Assembly (NCBI GenBank): GCA_050185825.1
Contig: JBFWZA010000002.1
Coordinates: forward strand, 186,001-250,000
Direction: 5' to 3'
Length of the DNA stretch: 64,000 nt
Origin: SZUA-309 sp050185825
GTDB taxonomy: Bacteria > Pseudomonadota > Gammaproteobacteria > Pseudomonadales > Azotimanducaceae
Part shown: positions 42,506 to 51,706 of the stretch, in pieces
How the letters are laid out: the number at the start of each line of letters is the position of its first letter
Position numbering within the stretch: position 1 is the stretch's first letter
Made by a program: the position numbers and the translations under genes
Notes under the pieces: generated by a model
Database searches by the model: none
What the model saw: only the letters and a program-made list of their open reading frames with translations
Told to the model about the DNA's origin: nothing

Positions 42506-44395
42506 CTATTCCCAGGCCCTGAGCGGCACGGCAAGCTCGGAGGCCAGCGCTCCGCCGTGATGAATCAGCCAGTTCGGCGCTGGCCCCTCCTCCGGCACCC
42601 GGGCGAACGAGGTCGCGTCTGCACCGGCGAGACCGAGTCGCAGCCGGTAGCCCGCCGGGATCTTCACCGAGGTGGCATAGAAGCCCAGCGCCACCGCTTC
42701 CGGCTCGCCCACCGGCATGGGGGCCGCATCCTTCTCCAAAAAGCTGTGGTACGGGCCGAAGTGCGGGTACACGGGCGGCTCCGGCGACACCTTCCGATGT
42801 TTCAGGCGCAGCACCCCTTCCGTAAGGTAGTGGGCCGTGCCGTCCGGCGCCACCGCGTCCAGATAGGCGTGCAGGGCGCCGTCGGGCTGGTCGCTGGTCA
42901 GGTGGAGCGTCAGCGTCGCCTTCCCGGTGAGCTCCATGTCTTCAGCGAACGGCGGGGTGGTGAAGACGGCGTTCTTCGCCGCGGCGGCATTCCGGTCCGG
43001 ATAGCTCACGTCGCCACCGCCGAGCTGGGTCATCCAGCGGGTGTCCGGCGCGGTGCCGGCCGAGAAGTCCACGGTGTAGGGTGTGCTGGCCGCCTCCGGG
43101 GCGGGCACGTCCGCGAGCTGCCCGTCGCCGGCGAGATAGTAGCGGCGCTCGGCGAAGCCGGCAGGTGGCCAGTTATCTGTGGTGCGCCACGTGTCGCCGC
43201 CCATGATGTAGTAGGTGAGCGTGTTCGGAGGCGGCTCGCCTTCGTCTTTGAGATGGGCAGCGAAGAACGCCTCCACCCTGTCGAGCTGCTCACGCTGGGA
43301 AAGCACGGGCGGCGCGTCCACCACCTTGAAGGGGTCCGTGTCGTGGCCGCCGCCGTGGCTGAAGGGCGCGAGCATCACCGTCTGGGGATTGGAGAAGCTC
43401 GCGAACCGGGCCAGCGCACCCTCCACCGTGGCAGCGTCGAACCAGCCCGCCACCACGTAGAGCGGCACGCCGGAGGCCTCGATCTCGGGCTTTCTCGCGT
43501 AAGCCTGATTGTCGAGCGACGAGTAGCTGGCAGTTCCCCAGGAGCTGTCCCGGTACTGCAGCGTCTGAACCATGGCGCGCGGATCCTGGGAGTTGTGCTC
43601 GGCCACGGCCTCTCTCAGCAGGTCGCGGCCGTCCGGGCCGTCCACCGGCTTGGCGCCGGCCACGAAGAGCCGCCCGATCACGCAGTCCAGATAACGCTCC
43701 GAGCCGATCACCCCGCAGACGTTGTTGGCGTCCATGGCCAGCACCAGATCGGACCAGGCCCCGAGGAAGGCGGGCTGATAGACGCCGCCGGGGGTGACCA
43801 GGTGGTACTGGGGATCGAAGTCGGAGTAGAGCGGGGCGGCGGCCTTCAGCGCCGGATGCCGGGTGGTGGTCATGAGCTCTGCCGTGGTGCCGTTGTACGA
43901 CACGCCCACGGAGCCGGCACGGCCATTGGACCAGGGCTGGGCCGCGATCCAGTCGAGCACGGCGGCGTAGTCGGCCATCTCCTGGAGCGAGTACTCCGCG
44001 TCGTGCACGCCGAAGGACGCGCCGGTGCCGCGCACTTCCACCTTCACGTAGGCGTAGCCGCGGCGGGTGAAGTAGTCGGCGTAGGCGTCCGGCGCAGCAC
44101 CGGGCGGGCTGCCGCCGAACAGGTTGATGATCCGGCCGGTGAGGGTGACGCCGACGTCACGCCAGTAACGGCTGCCTTCCACCAGGGTGGGGATCCGCTC
44201 GCCGGGTTGCAGGGTTTCCGGCAGCCACACGTCCACGGCCAGCCGGGTGCCGTCGGCGGGTACGTAGAGGGCCATGTTGCGGTTGAATCCGGCCGGCGTT
44301 GGCACCTCGCCGGGCAGCGGCTTGAACGAGGCGGCGACGGCGATGCCGACCAGGGCCAGGATCAGCAGCGCACCGGTGCGGCGCAGCCACTTCAT
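42506..44395 (-). CDS. CocE/NonD-family hydrolase (X-Pro dipeptidyl-peptidase S15 type), membrane-anchored
   Basis: 629 residues. An N-terminal hydrophobic segment (RRTGALLILALVGIAVAASF) is a signal anchor or signal peptide. Alpha/beta hydrolase core with nucleophile S166 in GVSYNGTT, acid in VAGWFDAATVEG and H in PFSHGGGHD; the C-terminal third is the beta-rich PepX_C jelly roll (LTGKATLTLHLTSDQPDGALHAYLDAVAPDG). Members hydrolyse esters, amides or N-terminal dipeptides; substrate unknown. Runs leftward from the CRP-site intergenic region. Confidence 0.88.
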   Translation of the reverse strand: MKWLRRTGALLILALVGIAVAASFKPLPGEVPTPAGFNRNMALYVPADGTRLAVDVWLPETLQPGERIPTLVEGSRYWRDVGVTLTGRIINLFGGSPPGAAPDAYADYFTRRGYAYVKVEVRGTGASFGVHDAEYSLQEMADYAAVLDWIAAQPWSNGRAGSVGVSYNGTTAELMTTTRHPALKAAAPLYSDFDPQYHLVTPGGVYQPAFLGAWSDLVLAMDANNVCGVIGSERYLDCVIGRLFVAGAKPVDGPDGRDLLREAVAEHNSQDPRAMVQTLQYRDSSWGTASYSSLDNQAYARKPEIEASGVPLYVVAGWFDAATVEGALARFASFSNPQTVMLAPFSHGGGHDTDPFKVVDAPPVLSQREQLDRVEAFFAAHLKDEGEPPPNTLTYYIMGGDTWRTTDNWPPAGFAERRYYLAGDGQLADVPAPEAASTPYTVDFSAGTAPDTRWMTQLGGGDVSYPDRNAAAAKNAVFTTPPFAEDMELTGKATLTLHLTSDQPDGALHAYLDAVAPDGTAHYLTEGVLRLKHRKVSPEPPVYPHFGPYHSFLEKDAAPMPVGEPEAVALGFYATSVKIPAGYRLRLGLAGADATSFARVPEEGPAPNWLIHHGGALASELAVPLRAWE

Positions 44396-44717
44396 CGTCG
44401 GGCTCGCAGGGACGGGAGAGAACAGTGAGCACTGGCGGCCGTCATTATTTATCCAGTTCGTTGCCTATTTCCGGGGTGCAGCGGAAAGCCGCATGGCGCC
44501 TGGGTCCCGGGCGACGGGCTCGTGGCTGGATCATGTTGGCAAATGTAAGCGTGTGAATCCATTCACAGTGCGGAAAACGCGGTGGAGGAACAATGGTTTC
44601 GTCGCGTCTGGCATGAGACGCGTCGCGGGTGGAACGAGACGTATCACCCGTTATCGAACCCCGCTTTGGATGGGTGGGGTGTAAACAAACCGCCAGGATG
44701 GCAGTAAGAAGGCGGTA
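44396..44717. other. Divergent intergenic region with a CRP-like site and an inverted repeat
   Basis: No gene seen in 322 bases; GC is lower than in flanking genes. It contains a perfect CRP-like palindrome (44552-44567) and a 7-bp inverted repeat, CGCGTCT (44603-44609) and AGACGCG (44616-44622), 6 bases apart, possibly a second operator or RNA hairpin. The Shine-Dalgarno for the gene at 44718 (AAGAAGG) lies near 44706-44712. Confidence 0.6.
44552..44567. promoter_or_regulatory. Perfect CRP/Vfr-type binding site
   Basis: TGTGAATCCATTCACA: both half-sites TGTGA and TCACA match the E. coli CRP consensus exactly with the required 6-base spacer. It lies 151 bases before the Cys-rich secreted protein gene and 157 bases before the start of the divergent CocE-type hydrolase gene, so either may be cAMP-controlled. 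Confidence 0.6.
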
Positions 44718-45497
44718 ATGAACATGAGAACGCTCGTACTGGTCATGATCGGCCTGCTGATGGCCGGCACCGCAGGCGCCCACGGGCGCGATGCGGATTC
44801 CAAGTCTCAGGGCTATCGCTCACATCTGGTGTCCAAGTCCTATGGTCATCAGAAGTGGCACTACTCCAAGCACACGAACTACCGATACCAGGCCGGATCG
44901 CGGCTCGACGCCCTGTTCAACTCGAAGCTCAACTCCGGCGTCTGCGACAGCCTCGCCGACGCCACCCCGGGGTTGCGCCTGATGTGTATGGCGTTCTGCG
45001 AGATGCAGACCTGCGAGCCGGATTTCACCCTGGAAAACCCGTTCCAGAACTGCTCGAAGAGCTCACGCTGGATCTACGACCGCTACGAAGCCCGTCGCGG
45101 CCCGGGTGATCCGGACATGCCCTGCGTGCAGCAGCCGCAAGCGGCACCCGAGTGCCCCTGCTGGTCGCCCAACGAGTTGGCGGGATACCGCTATCCGGCG
45201 GCTACTGACCTTCCGTCCTGCTTCGCGAATCTGAGCTCGAAGGGAATTGTTAATATGGACTCCTGGCGCATCTACAGCGAGGATGGCGTGAGCTACCAGA
45301 CGTCGCTCACCTCCTCCGAGATGGATGCCGATGGTGTACCCTCCTGCCAGGTCAGGGACAAAGTCTGCGATCCGCTGACCGGGGCGTGCACCACCTCCAG
45401 TCGTTACATGGCGTTGACGCCTGAGCAGTTCGCTGCCTGCGAAGCCGATGTGGCTCAATCGGCGTTAGATCGCGGGATCATCTGCAATCCCATGTGA
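44718..45497 (+). CDS. Cysteine-rich secreted protein of unknown function
   Basis: 259 residues with a signal peptide (RTLVLVMIGLLMAGTAGAHG). The mature protein holds 14 cysteines, an even number, in clustered pairs: SGVCDSLADATPGLRLMCMAFCEMQTCEPDF, NCSKSSRWIYDRYEA, MPCVQQ...ECPCWSPNEL, then PSCFANL, PSCQVRDKVCDPLTGACTT, FAACEADV, IICNPM. This predicts a disulfide-stabilised extracellular or periplasmic protein. The pattern seems familiar from uncharacterised secreted proteins of environmental proteobacteria, but I cannot name it. Single gene with its own strong terminator, and lower GC than its neighbours. Confidence 0.75.
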   Translation: MNMRTLVLVMIGLLMAGTAGAHGRDADSKSQGYRSHLVSKSYGHQKWHYSKHTNYRYQAGSRLDALFNSKLNSGVCDSLADATPGLRLMCMAFCEMQTCEPDFTLENPFQNCSKSSRWIYDRYEARRGPGDPDMPCVQQPQAAPECPCWSPNELAGYRYPAATDLPSCFANLSSKGIVNMDSWRIYSEDGVSYQTSLTSSEMDADGVPSCQVRDKVCDPLTGACTTSSRYMALTPEQFAACEADVAQSALDRGIICNPM

Positions 45498-45547
45498 TCG
45501 CCTGTAGAGCCTGAGTCGCTGTCAGCAGCCGCCCTACCGCCTCGAAA

Positions 45548-45579
45548 CAGCCCGCCCTCCGGCGGGCTGTCTCTTTTTT
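45548..45579 (+). terminator. Intrinsic terminator after the Cys-rich gene
   Basis: CAGCCCGCC (45548-45556), loop CTCC, GGCGGGCTG (45561-45569) then TCTCTTTTTT. A 9-bp GC-rich stem followed by a U-rich tract is a textbook rho-independent terminator, about 50 bases after the stop codon. Confidence 0.92.
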
Positions 45580-45646
45580 AGGTGGTGACAAGTTGGGGCG
45601 CTCACAAGTCTGTGGCGGGTGGCGGTCTTTAAGGTATGGTGCCGCC

Positions 45647-47797
45647 ATGCTCAAAATACGCCATCTTCTCTTGCTGTGTCTGATCGCCTGTTTTACCGGG
45701 GCTGCGCTGCACGCCGCGCCTGTGGATGATGCCCGGATCCGCGGCAGCAGCCCGGACGGCTGGCTCACCTACGGCCTGAACTACGCGGAGACCCGCGAGA
45801 GCGCGCTCGACCTCATCGACGCGGGCAACGTGCAGCGCCTCGGCCTAGTCTGGTCCTTCGATCTCGGCACGAAGCGGGGCCTCGAGGCCACGCCGCTGGT
45901 GATCGACGGCGTCATCTACCTCACGGGCACCTGGAGCGTGGTGCACGCCCTGGACGCGACGAGCGGCGAGCTGCTCTGGACCTTCGATCCGAAGGTGCCG
46001 CGCTCGTGGGGCGTGAACGCCTGCTGCGATGTGGTGAACCGCGGCGTGGCGGCCTGGGGCGGCAACGTCTACGTGGGCACGCTGGACGGGCGCCTGATCG
46101 CCCTCGACCGCGCCACGGGCGAGCCGGTCTGGGAGACCATCACCATCGATCCGTCGCGCCCCTACACCATCACCGGCGCGCCGCGGGTGGTTCGGGGCAG
46201 GGTGATCATCGGCAATGGCGGCTCCGAGTACGGCGTGCGCGGCTATGTCAGCGCCTACGATGCCGACACCGGCGCCCTCGACTGGCGCTTCCACACGGTG
46301 CCGGGCAACCCGGACCTGCCGTTCGAGAATCCGATTCTCGCCACAGCGGCGCGCACCTGGTCCGGCGATCTCTGGTGGGAGGTGGGCGGCGGCGGCACGG
46401 TGTGGGACGCCATGGCCTACGACCCTGAGCTCGACCTGCTCTACATCGGCGTGGGCAACGGCGCGCCCTGGAACCGGCACGTGCGCAGCCCCGGCGGCGG
46501 CGACAACCTCTTTCTGTCCTCCGTCGTGGCGCTCAGACCCGAGACGGGCGAGTACGTGTGGCATTACCAGACCACCCCCGGCGATTCCTGGGACTACACC
46601 GCCACCCAGCACATGATCCTGGCGGACATCGTCATCGGCGGCGTAACCAGGAAGGTGCTGATGCAGGCACCGAAGAACGGCTTCTTCTACGTGCTCGACC
46701 GCGCCACGGGCGAGCTGCTCTCCGCGGAGAAGTACGTGGAGGTGACCTGGGCGAGCCATGTGGACATCGAGTCGGGCCGCCCGGTGGAAACGGAGAACGC
46801 CGATCACAGCCGCGAGGCGCGCGACACGCGGCCGGCACCGTTCGGCGGCCACAACTGGCACCCCATGGCGTTCAATCACACGACCGGTCTCGTCTACATC
46901 CCGGCCATGGAGACCCAGGCCGAGTACAGCACCCCGGAAACGTTCAAGTACGTGCCGGGCAGCCACTGGAACCTGGGCCAGGCCCGGGCCGCCATGATGC
47001 CGCCCATGAACGAAGCGCTGGCGCGCGGCGTGGTGAAGCGCCTGCTCACCGGGCATCTGTCGGCCTGGGATCCGGTGGCGGGGCGCGAGGTCTGGCGGGT
47101 GGAGCATGCGAGCCTCTGGAACGGCGGCGTGCTCACCACGGCCGGTAATCTGGTGTTTCAGGGCACGGGAGACGGACGCCTGGTGGCCTACCGGGCAGAC
47201 ACCGGCGAGCGGCTCTGGCAGGCGTCCACCGGCACGGGTGTGGTGGCCCCACCGGTCACCTGGCTGCAGGATGGCGTGCAGTATCTGGCGGTGCTGGCAG
47301 GGTGGGGCGGTGCCGCGCCGCTCACCATCGACCTGCCGGAAGCGCTCTCCGGCCAGACCGGCCGGCTGCTGGTGTACGCGCTGGACGGCACGGCCACACT
47401 GCCGCCGCCTGAGCCCCGGCCGCCGCTCGCGCAGCCGCCAGCGCGCACCGGAACCGGGGATGAGATCGAGCGGGGGGAGGTGCTCTATGCGGAACACTGC
47501 GGACGCTGCCACGGCGGCGCGCTCATGAGCAGCGACATCGTCCCCGATCTGAGAAGGTTGCCAGCCGCCAAGCACGATGTGTTCCGGCAGATCGTGCTGG
47601 ACGGTATCCTGCAGGGCACCGGCATGGTGGGTTTCCGCGACGTGCTCAATGAGACGGATGCGGATGCGATCCAGGCCTACGTGCTCGATGCCGCCAACGA
47701 CCGCTGGGAAGAGGAGCAGCTGCCGGCGTGGTGGCGGGCGCTGAAGGCCTGGGTGCTGGACAAGGTGGCGGCGCTCGTCGCCTGGTACGTGTCCTGA
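45647..47797 (+). CDS. Quinohemoprotein alcohol dehydrogenase (PQQ, Ca-type) with C-terminal cytochrome c
   Basis: About 716 residues from ATG 45647, with a signal peptide (KIRHLLLLCLIACFTGAALHAA). Eight-bladed PQQ propeller with repeated W-docking motifs, vicinal disulfide C126-C127 (NACCDVV) that covers PQQ, and catalytic D316 in SWDYTAT. The position that is Asp in lanthanide-dependent XoxF enzymes is Thr here, so calcium is expected as cofactor. The C-terminal domain has the haem motif C618-G-R-C-H622. Periplasmic alcohol oxidation, passing electrons to cytochromes. PQQ synthesis genes are not in the window. Confidence 0.92.
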   Translation: MLKIRHLLLLCLIACFTGAALHAAPVDDARIRGSSPDGWLTYGLNYAETRESALDLIDAGNVQRLGLVWSFDLGTKRGLEATPLVIDGVIYLTGTWSVVHALDATSGELLWTFDPKVPRSWGVNACCDVVNRGVAAWGGNVYVGTLDGRLIALDRATGEPVWETITIDPSRPYTITGAPRVVRGRVIIGNGGSEYGVRGYVSAYDADTGALDWRFHTVPGNPDLPFENPILATAARTWSGDLWWEVGGGGTVWDAMAYDPELDLLYIGVGNGAPWNRHVRSPGGGDNLFLSSVVALRPETGEYVWHYQTTPGDSWDYTATQHMILADIVIGGVTRKVLMQAPKNGFFYVLDRATGELLSAEKYVEVTWASHVDIESGRPVETENADHSREARDTRPAPFGGHNWHPMAFNHTTGLVYIPAMETQAEYSTPETFKYVPGSHWNLGQARAAMMPPMNEALARGVVKRLLTGHLSAWDPVAGREVWRVEHASLWNGGVLTTAGNLVFQGTGDGRLVAYRADTGERLWQASTGTGVVAPPVTWLQDGVQYLAVLAGWGGAAPLTIDLPEALSGQTGRLLVYALDGTATLPPPEPRPPLAQPPARTGTGDEIERGEVLYAEHCGRCHGGALMSSDIVPDLRRLPAAKHDVFRQIVLDGILQGTGMVGFRDVLNETDADAIQAYVLDAANDRWEEEQLPAWWRALKAWVLDKVAALVAWYVS

Positions 47798-47798
47798 G

Positions 47799-48419
47799 TC
47801 AGGCGGCGGCGCTCGGCCGGGCCATGACGCGTGCGTGCCAGTCCCAGAGGTTTTTCAGGCCCGGATCCGGCGGCAGCCCCACCATCGACCTCGCGAAGTC
47901 CACGGCAACGAGGCCGGTAATGTCGGCGATGGTGTAGCGGTCGCCGGCCTGGTACGGCCGCTCTCCGAGCTCCCGGTCCATCCGCGCGTAGAAGGCGTGC
48001 ACGGCCTTGTCACTGGCCTCCTTCGCCGCCGGAATCTGCTTGAACCGGCCGGGCGCCATCTTCGCCACCACCGGGCCGTTCACCCAGCTCGTGCCGATGG
48101 GACCCCAGAGCTCGAACTCGAGGATGCGGTTGTGCATCTCCACCCGGCCGAGCTCGTAGGGCGTGGCGCCGAACAGATTCGGCTCCGGATGAAGGGCTTC
48201 CAGGTAGCGGCAGATGGCCACGCTCTCGCCGAGGAACCGGCCGTCGTCGGTTTCCAGGGCCGGGATCTTGCCGCTGGGATGTTTCTGCAGGAACTCGGGC
48301 GCCTTGTGCTCGCCCTTGCTCATGTCCACCGGCACGAGATCGAGATCGATGTTCTTTTCCGCGGCAAAGATCCGCACCCGGCGGGGGTTGGGTGCCTGCT
48401 TCAGGTCGTAGAGCTTCAT
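47799..48419 (-). CDS. Glutathione S-transferase
   Basis: 206 residues, GST thioredoxin-like N-domain (KLYDLKQAPNPRRVRIFAAEKNIDLDLVPVDMSKGEHKAPEFLQKHPSGKIPALETDDGRFLGESVAICRYLEAL) with the conserved cis-proline at KIPALE and SES-type glutathione contact (GESVAI), then an all-helical C-domain ending ITGLVAVDFARSMVGLP. Cytoplasmic conjugation of glutathione. Its stop is 1 base from the convergent PQQ dehydrogenase stop. Confidence 0.9.
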   Translation of the reverse strand: MKLYDLKQAPNPRRVRIFAAEKNIDLDLVPVDMSKGEHKAPEFLQKHPSGKIPALETDDGRFLGESVAICRYLEALHPEPNLFGATPYELGRVEMHNRILEFELWGPIGTSWVNGPVVAKMAPGRFKQIPAAKEASDKAVHAFYARMDRELGERPYQAGDRYTIADITGLVAVDFARSMVGLPPDPGLKNLWDWHARVMARPSAAA

Positions 48420-48541
48420 GGACGTGTGGTCTCCTGATTGCCGATGCCGGCCGTGATCGGCCTCCGGCGGGCAGTCTACCTCAGGTACACTGCCCGGCCA
48501 GGGCGTTACTACCGCTTACGTTCACTGGGGAGGGAATGTAC

Positions 48542-49819
48542 ATGATCGACACCGTCAGCCCGGAATCCGTCGGGCTCTCCTCGGAGCGCCTGCAGCGGGT
48601 GAGCACCTGGCTCGCGGAGCAGATCGCCACGGAGCGGCTTGCGGGGGCCAGCGTGCTCATCGGCCGGCGTGGTGAGGTGGCCTTCTTCGAAGCCCGCGGT
48701 CTCGCCGATCAGGCCTCCGGGCGTTCCTTCGATCACGACACCATCGTGCGCATCTACTCCATGACCAAGCCGGTGACCACCGTGGCGGCCATGATGCTCT
48801 ACGAGGAGGGCGCCTTTCAGCTCGACGATCCGGTGGCGAAGTACCTGCCGGCGTTCGCGGACACGCCGGTATGGGCGGGCGGCAAGGCGCCCGTCACCGA
48901 CACCGTGCCGGTGACCGCGCCGATGACGGTGAAGCACCTCATGACCCACACCTCCGGACTCACCTACGGCTTCATGCAGACCAACGCCGTCGACGCGGCC
49001 TACCGCGCGGCGAAGATGGAGTTTCCCGGCGGCCCCGGCACCCTGGCTTCCCAGGTGGAGAAGCTCGCGGAGATTCCCCTGCTCTGCCAGCCCGGCAGCC
49101 GCTGGAACTACAGCGTCTCCATCGATGTGCTCGGGCGGCTGGTGGAGGTGTGGTCCGGGCAGACCCTGGCCGAGTTCTTCCAGGAGCGGCTGTTCGATCC
49201 GCTGGATATGGAGGATGCGGGCTTTCATGTCGCGAGGAAGAACCAGCACCGTTTTGCCGCCTGTTATGCGCCGCTCTCCGGCGGCGGCCTCGCCGGCATC
49301 GGTCGTACGCCGAGCGCGGAGGAGGTGGCGAAACGGGGCGGGTTGAAGCTGCAGGATCCGGTGGAAGGTTCGAGCTTTCTCGAGCCGGCCACGGTCTACG
49401 CGGGCGGCGGTGGGCTCACGGCGAGTATGCGCGATTACGCCCGCTTCTGTCAGATGCTGATGAACGGCGGCACGCTGGACGGCGCGCGCGTGCTCAGCCC
49501 CAAGACCATCGCCTACATGCGCATGAACCACCTGCCGGACAACCGGGACATGGCGGCCATGGGCCAGCCGGTGTGGTCCGAGACCAGCTACGACGGCATC
49601 GGCTTCGGCCTCGGCTGGGCAGTGGTGATCGATCCGGTGAAGGCATCCTTCGTCACTTCGGCGGGTGAGCATCACTGGGGCGGGGCGGCGAGCACCTTCT
49701 TCTGGATGGATCCGGCGGAAGAGCTCTATGTCGTACTCTTCACGCAGCTCATGCCATCGTCCACTTACCCGATCCGCCGGGAACTCCGGCAGCGGGTGTA
49801 CCAGGCGATTGTGGACTGA
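48542..49819 (+). CDS. Serine hydrolase of the beta-lactamase/esterase family
   Basis: About 425 residues from ATG 48542 (GGGAGGGA upstream; ATG 48536 possible). Catalytic SxxK motif is S73-M-T-K76 (YSMTKPVTTVAAMMLYEEG), followed by the tyrosine motif WNYSVSIDVLG and the C-terminal HHWGGAAST, the HxG equivalent of KTG. This matches class C beta-lactamase-like esterases (EstB/LovD type) rather than true beta-lactamases. No signal peptide, so intracellular. The following GST gene starts 25 bases later, suggesting co-transcription. Confidence 0.9.
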   Translation: MIDTVSPESVGLSSERLQRVSTWLAEQIATERLAGASVLIGRRGEVAFFEARGLADQASGRSFDHDTIVRIYSMTKPVTTVAAMMLYEEGAFQLDDPVAKYLPAFADTPVWAGGKAPVTDTVPVTAPMTVKHLMTHTSGLTYGFMQTNAVDAAYRAAKMEFPGGPGTLASQVEKLAEIPLLCQPGSRWNYSVSIDVLGRLVEVWSGQTLAEFFQERLFDPLDMEDAGFHVARKNQHRFAACYAPLSGGGLAGIGRTPSAEEVAKRGGLKLQDPVEGSSFLEPATVYAGGGGLTASMRDYARFCQMLMNGGTLDGARVLSPKTIAYMRMNHLPDNRDMAAMGQPVWSETSYDGIGFGLGWAVVIDPVKASFVTSAGEHHWGGAASTFFWMDPAEELYVVLFTQLMPSSTYPIRRELRQRVYQAIVD

Positions 49820-49844
49820 CCTTTCGGCTCGGCCAGGAGGCGTC

Positions 49845-50453
49845 GTGAAGCTCTACACCTTTCCGCCCGCGCCCAATCCGGCCCGGGTGGAGTTCTTCCT
49901 GAACGAGAAGATCCGTGGCGGCGTGGCGGTCGAGGTCGAGCGCGTGCTGGTGAACTTCTTCGAGAAGGCACAGAAGTCGCCCGAGCATCGCGCACGTAAC
50001 CCGAGCGGCACGGTGCCGGTGCTGGAGCTCGACGACGGCACCTGCCTCACCGAGTCGGAGGCGATCATGGAGTACCTGGAGGAGATCTATCCCGAGCCGC
50101 CGCTGATCGGCCGCGACCCCCGCGCTCGGGCAGAGACCCGCTGCCGGGAGCGGTTCGTGGAGCACAACGTGCTGTTTCCCATCGGCCGTTACGTGCATGC
50201 GGCGAAATCACCTCTCGGGCTGCCGCCGGACCCGGCCGTTGCCGAGCGCGAGCTTGCACGGATGTCGTTCGGGCTTTCTCGAGTGGATGGCTGGCTCGCC
50301 GAGGGTGAGTTCGTGATGGGGGAGGCGTCGAGCATCGCCGACTGCACCCTGCTCGCCGCGATCAACTTCGGCCGCTTCGCGGATCTGCAGGCGGAAAAGG
50401 ACTACCCGAACATCCGACGCTGGTTCGAAGGCTACGCGCTGCGCCACCTCTGA
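49845..50453 (+). CDS. Glutathione S-transferase, second copy
   Basis: 202 residues from GTG 49845, with AGGAGG 4 bases upstream. KLYTFPPAPNPARVEFFLNEK start, PSGTVPVLELDDGTCLTESEAIMEYLEEIYPEPPLIG (cis-proline VPVLE and glutathione-binding ESEA) and helical C-domain with IADCTLLAAINFGRF. Only moderately similar to the GST gene 2 kb upstream. Probably co-transcribed with the serine hydrolase. Confidence 0.9.
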   Translation: MKLYTFPPAPNPARVEFFLNEKIRGGVAVEVERVLVNFFEKAQKSPEHRARNPSGTVPVLELDDGTCLTESEAIMEYLEEIYPEPPLIGRDPRARAETRCRERFVEHNVLFPIGRYVHAAKSPLGLPPDPAVAERELARMSFGLSRVDGWLAEGEFVMGEASSIADCTLLAAINFGRFADLQAEKDYPNIRRWFEGYALRHL

Positions 50454-50541
50454 TCACGAGACGCCCGTACAGCGCGGGATTGGCGTTGCGGAGGATTGGC
50501 GTAGACTGTGAAGCTCCCGCTCGACCCAAGGGGGTAGCGAC

Positions 50542-51702
50542 GTGAGCCTGACTCAGCTGGCACTGGCCAATCTCTGGCGCAGTCCCACCCGAACCGTGCT
50601 GACCGGGGCCGCGCTGGCGGTGGCCTTTGTGCTCTTCATGCTGCTGCGGGCGATCGGGGTGGCCTTCGCCGGCGGCCTCAGCACCGAAGGGCTGGACCGG
50701 CTGATCGTGGATTCCCGCTACTCGCTCACGGAGAACCTGCCGCTCGCCTACGTGGAGCAGATCAGGACCATGGCGCCGGTGGACGCCGTCACCCACCAGA
50801 CCTGGTTTGCGGGCTACGTGGGTGAGCCGCGCAACACGTTCGCCATTCATCCGGTGGATCCTGAGAGCTACTTCGACGTCTTCTCCGAGGCGCGTATCGC
50901 GCCGGAGACGCTGGCGCGCTTCGTCCAGACGCGCAACGGCGCCGTCATCTCGGAATCGCTTGCCGCACGCTACGGCTGGCAGCCGGGCGACGTGATCCCG
51001 CTGCTCTCGGAGCTCTATCCCAAGGCGGACGGCTCGAAGAGCTGGCCGCTGGTGCTGGTGGGCACCTTCGGTTATGCGGCGGGCTACACGGACTCGCCGC
51101 TGCTGCTCTTTCATTACGAGCACTACAACCACGCCGTGGCAGAGTGGGCGCGCGATCAGGTGTACTGGATCACGGCGCGGGCCCGCTCTGCCGAGCGGGT
51201 GCAGGAAGCCATCGACGAGATCGACGGCACGTTCGAGAACTCGTCGGATCCTACCCGCAGCACGCCCGAAGACGAGTACCGGCGCCAGTTTGCGAGCCAG
51301 CTCGGCGACATCGGCCGGATCACCACCACCATTCTCGCCGCGGTGTTCTTCACCATTGCGCTGCTGGCCGCCAACACCTCGCTGCAGGCCTATCGCGAGC
51401 GGCTCATGGATCTGGCGGTGCTGAAGACCCTGGGCTTTTCCGGCGTCCGCGTCGGCGCGCTCGTGCTCGGCGAGGCGCTGCTGCTGACGCTCGCCGGCGC
51501 CACCGTGGGCATCGTGCTGGCCCTGGCGCTGGAGCCCGGTATGAACGCGAACCTCGGTGCCTTCGTCGGGCGCTTCGAGATGACGCCCACCAATATCGGC
51601 GAAGCCCTCGGCCTGGCGCTGCTGCTGGCGCTCGCGGTCGGATTGCCGCCGGCCGTGGCTGCCCGGCGGCGGCCCATCGTCGACGGCCTGCGGGAAGGAT
51701 GA
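50542..51702 (+). CDS. FtsX/MacB-type ABC permease
   Basis: 386 residues from GTG 50542 with AAGGGGG upstream. TM1 (TRTVLTGAALAVAFVLFMLLRAI), a periplasmic MacB core of about 200 residues, then three TM helices (ITTTILAAVFFTIALLAANTSLQAYRERLMDLAVLKTLGFSGVRVGALVLGEALLLTLAGATVG). The FtsX-domain pattern with the LKTLGFS coupling motif is clear. Normally works with a LolD/MacB ATPase, absent here. Next gene 4 bases on is a related permease. Confidence 0.9.
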   Translation: MSLTQLALANLWRSPTRTVLTGAALAVAFVLFMLLRAIGVAFAGGLSTEGLDRLIVDSRYSLTENLPLAYVEQIRTMAPVDAVTHQTWFAGYVGEPRNTFAIHPVDPESYFDVFSEARIAPETLARFVQTRNGAVISESLAARYGWQPGDVIPLLSELYPKADGSKSWPLVLVGTFGYAAGYTDSPLLLFHYEHYNHAVAEWARDQVYWITARARSAERVQEAIDEIDGTFENSSDPTRSTPEDEYRRQFASQLGDIGRITTTILAAVFFTIALLAANTSLQAYRERLMDLAVLKTLGFSGVRVGALVLGEALLLTLAGATVGIVLALALEPGMNANLGAFVGRFEMTPTNIGEALGLALLLALAVGLPPAVAARRRPIVDGLREG

Positions 51703-51706
51703 GGCC

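Noticed and set aside
48542..49819. True beta-lactamase
   Set aside because: Has SxxK but YSV instead of YxN and no signal peptide; better fits EstB-like esterases.
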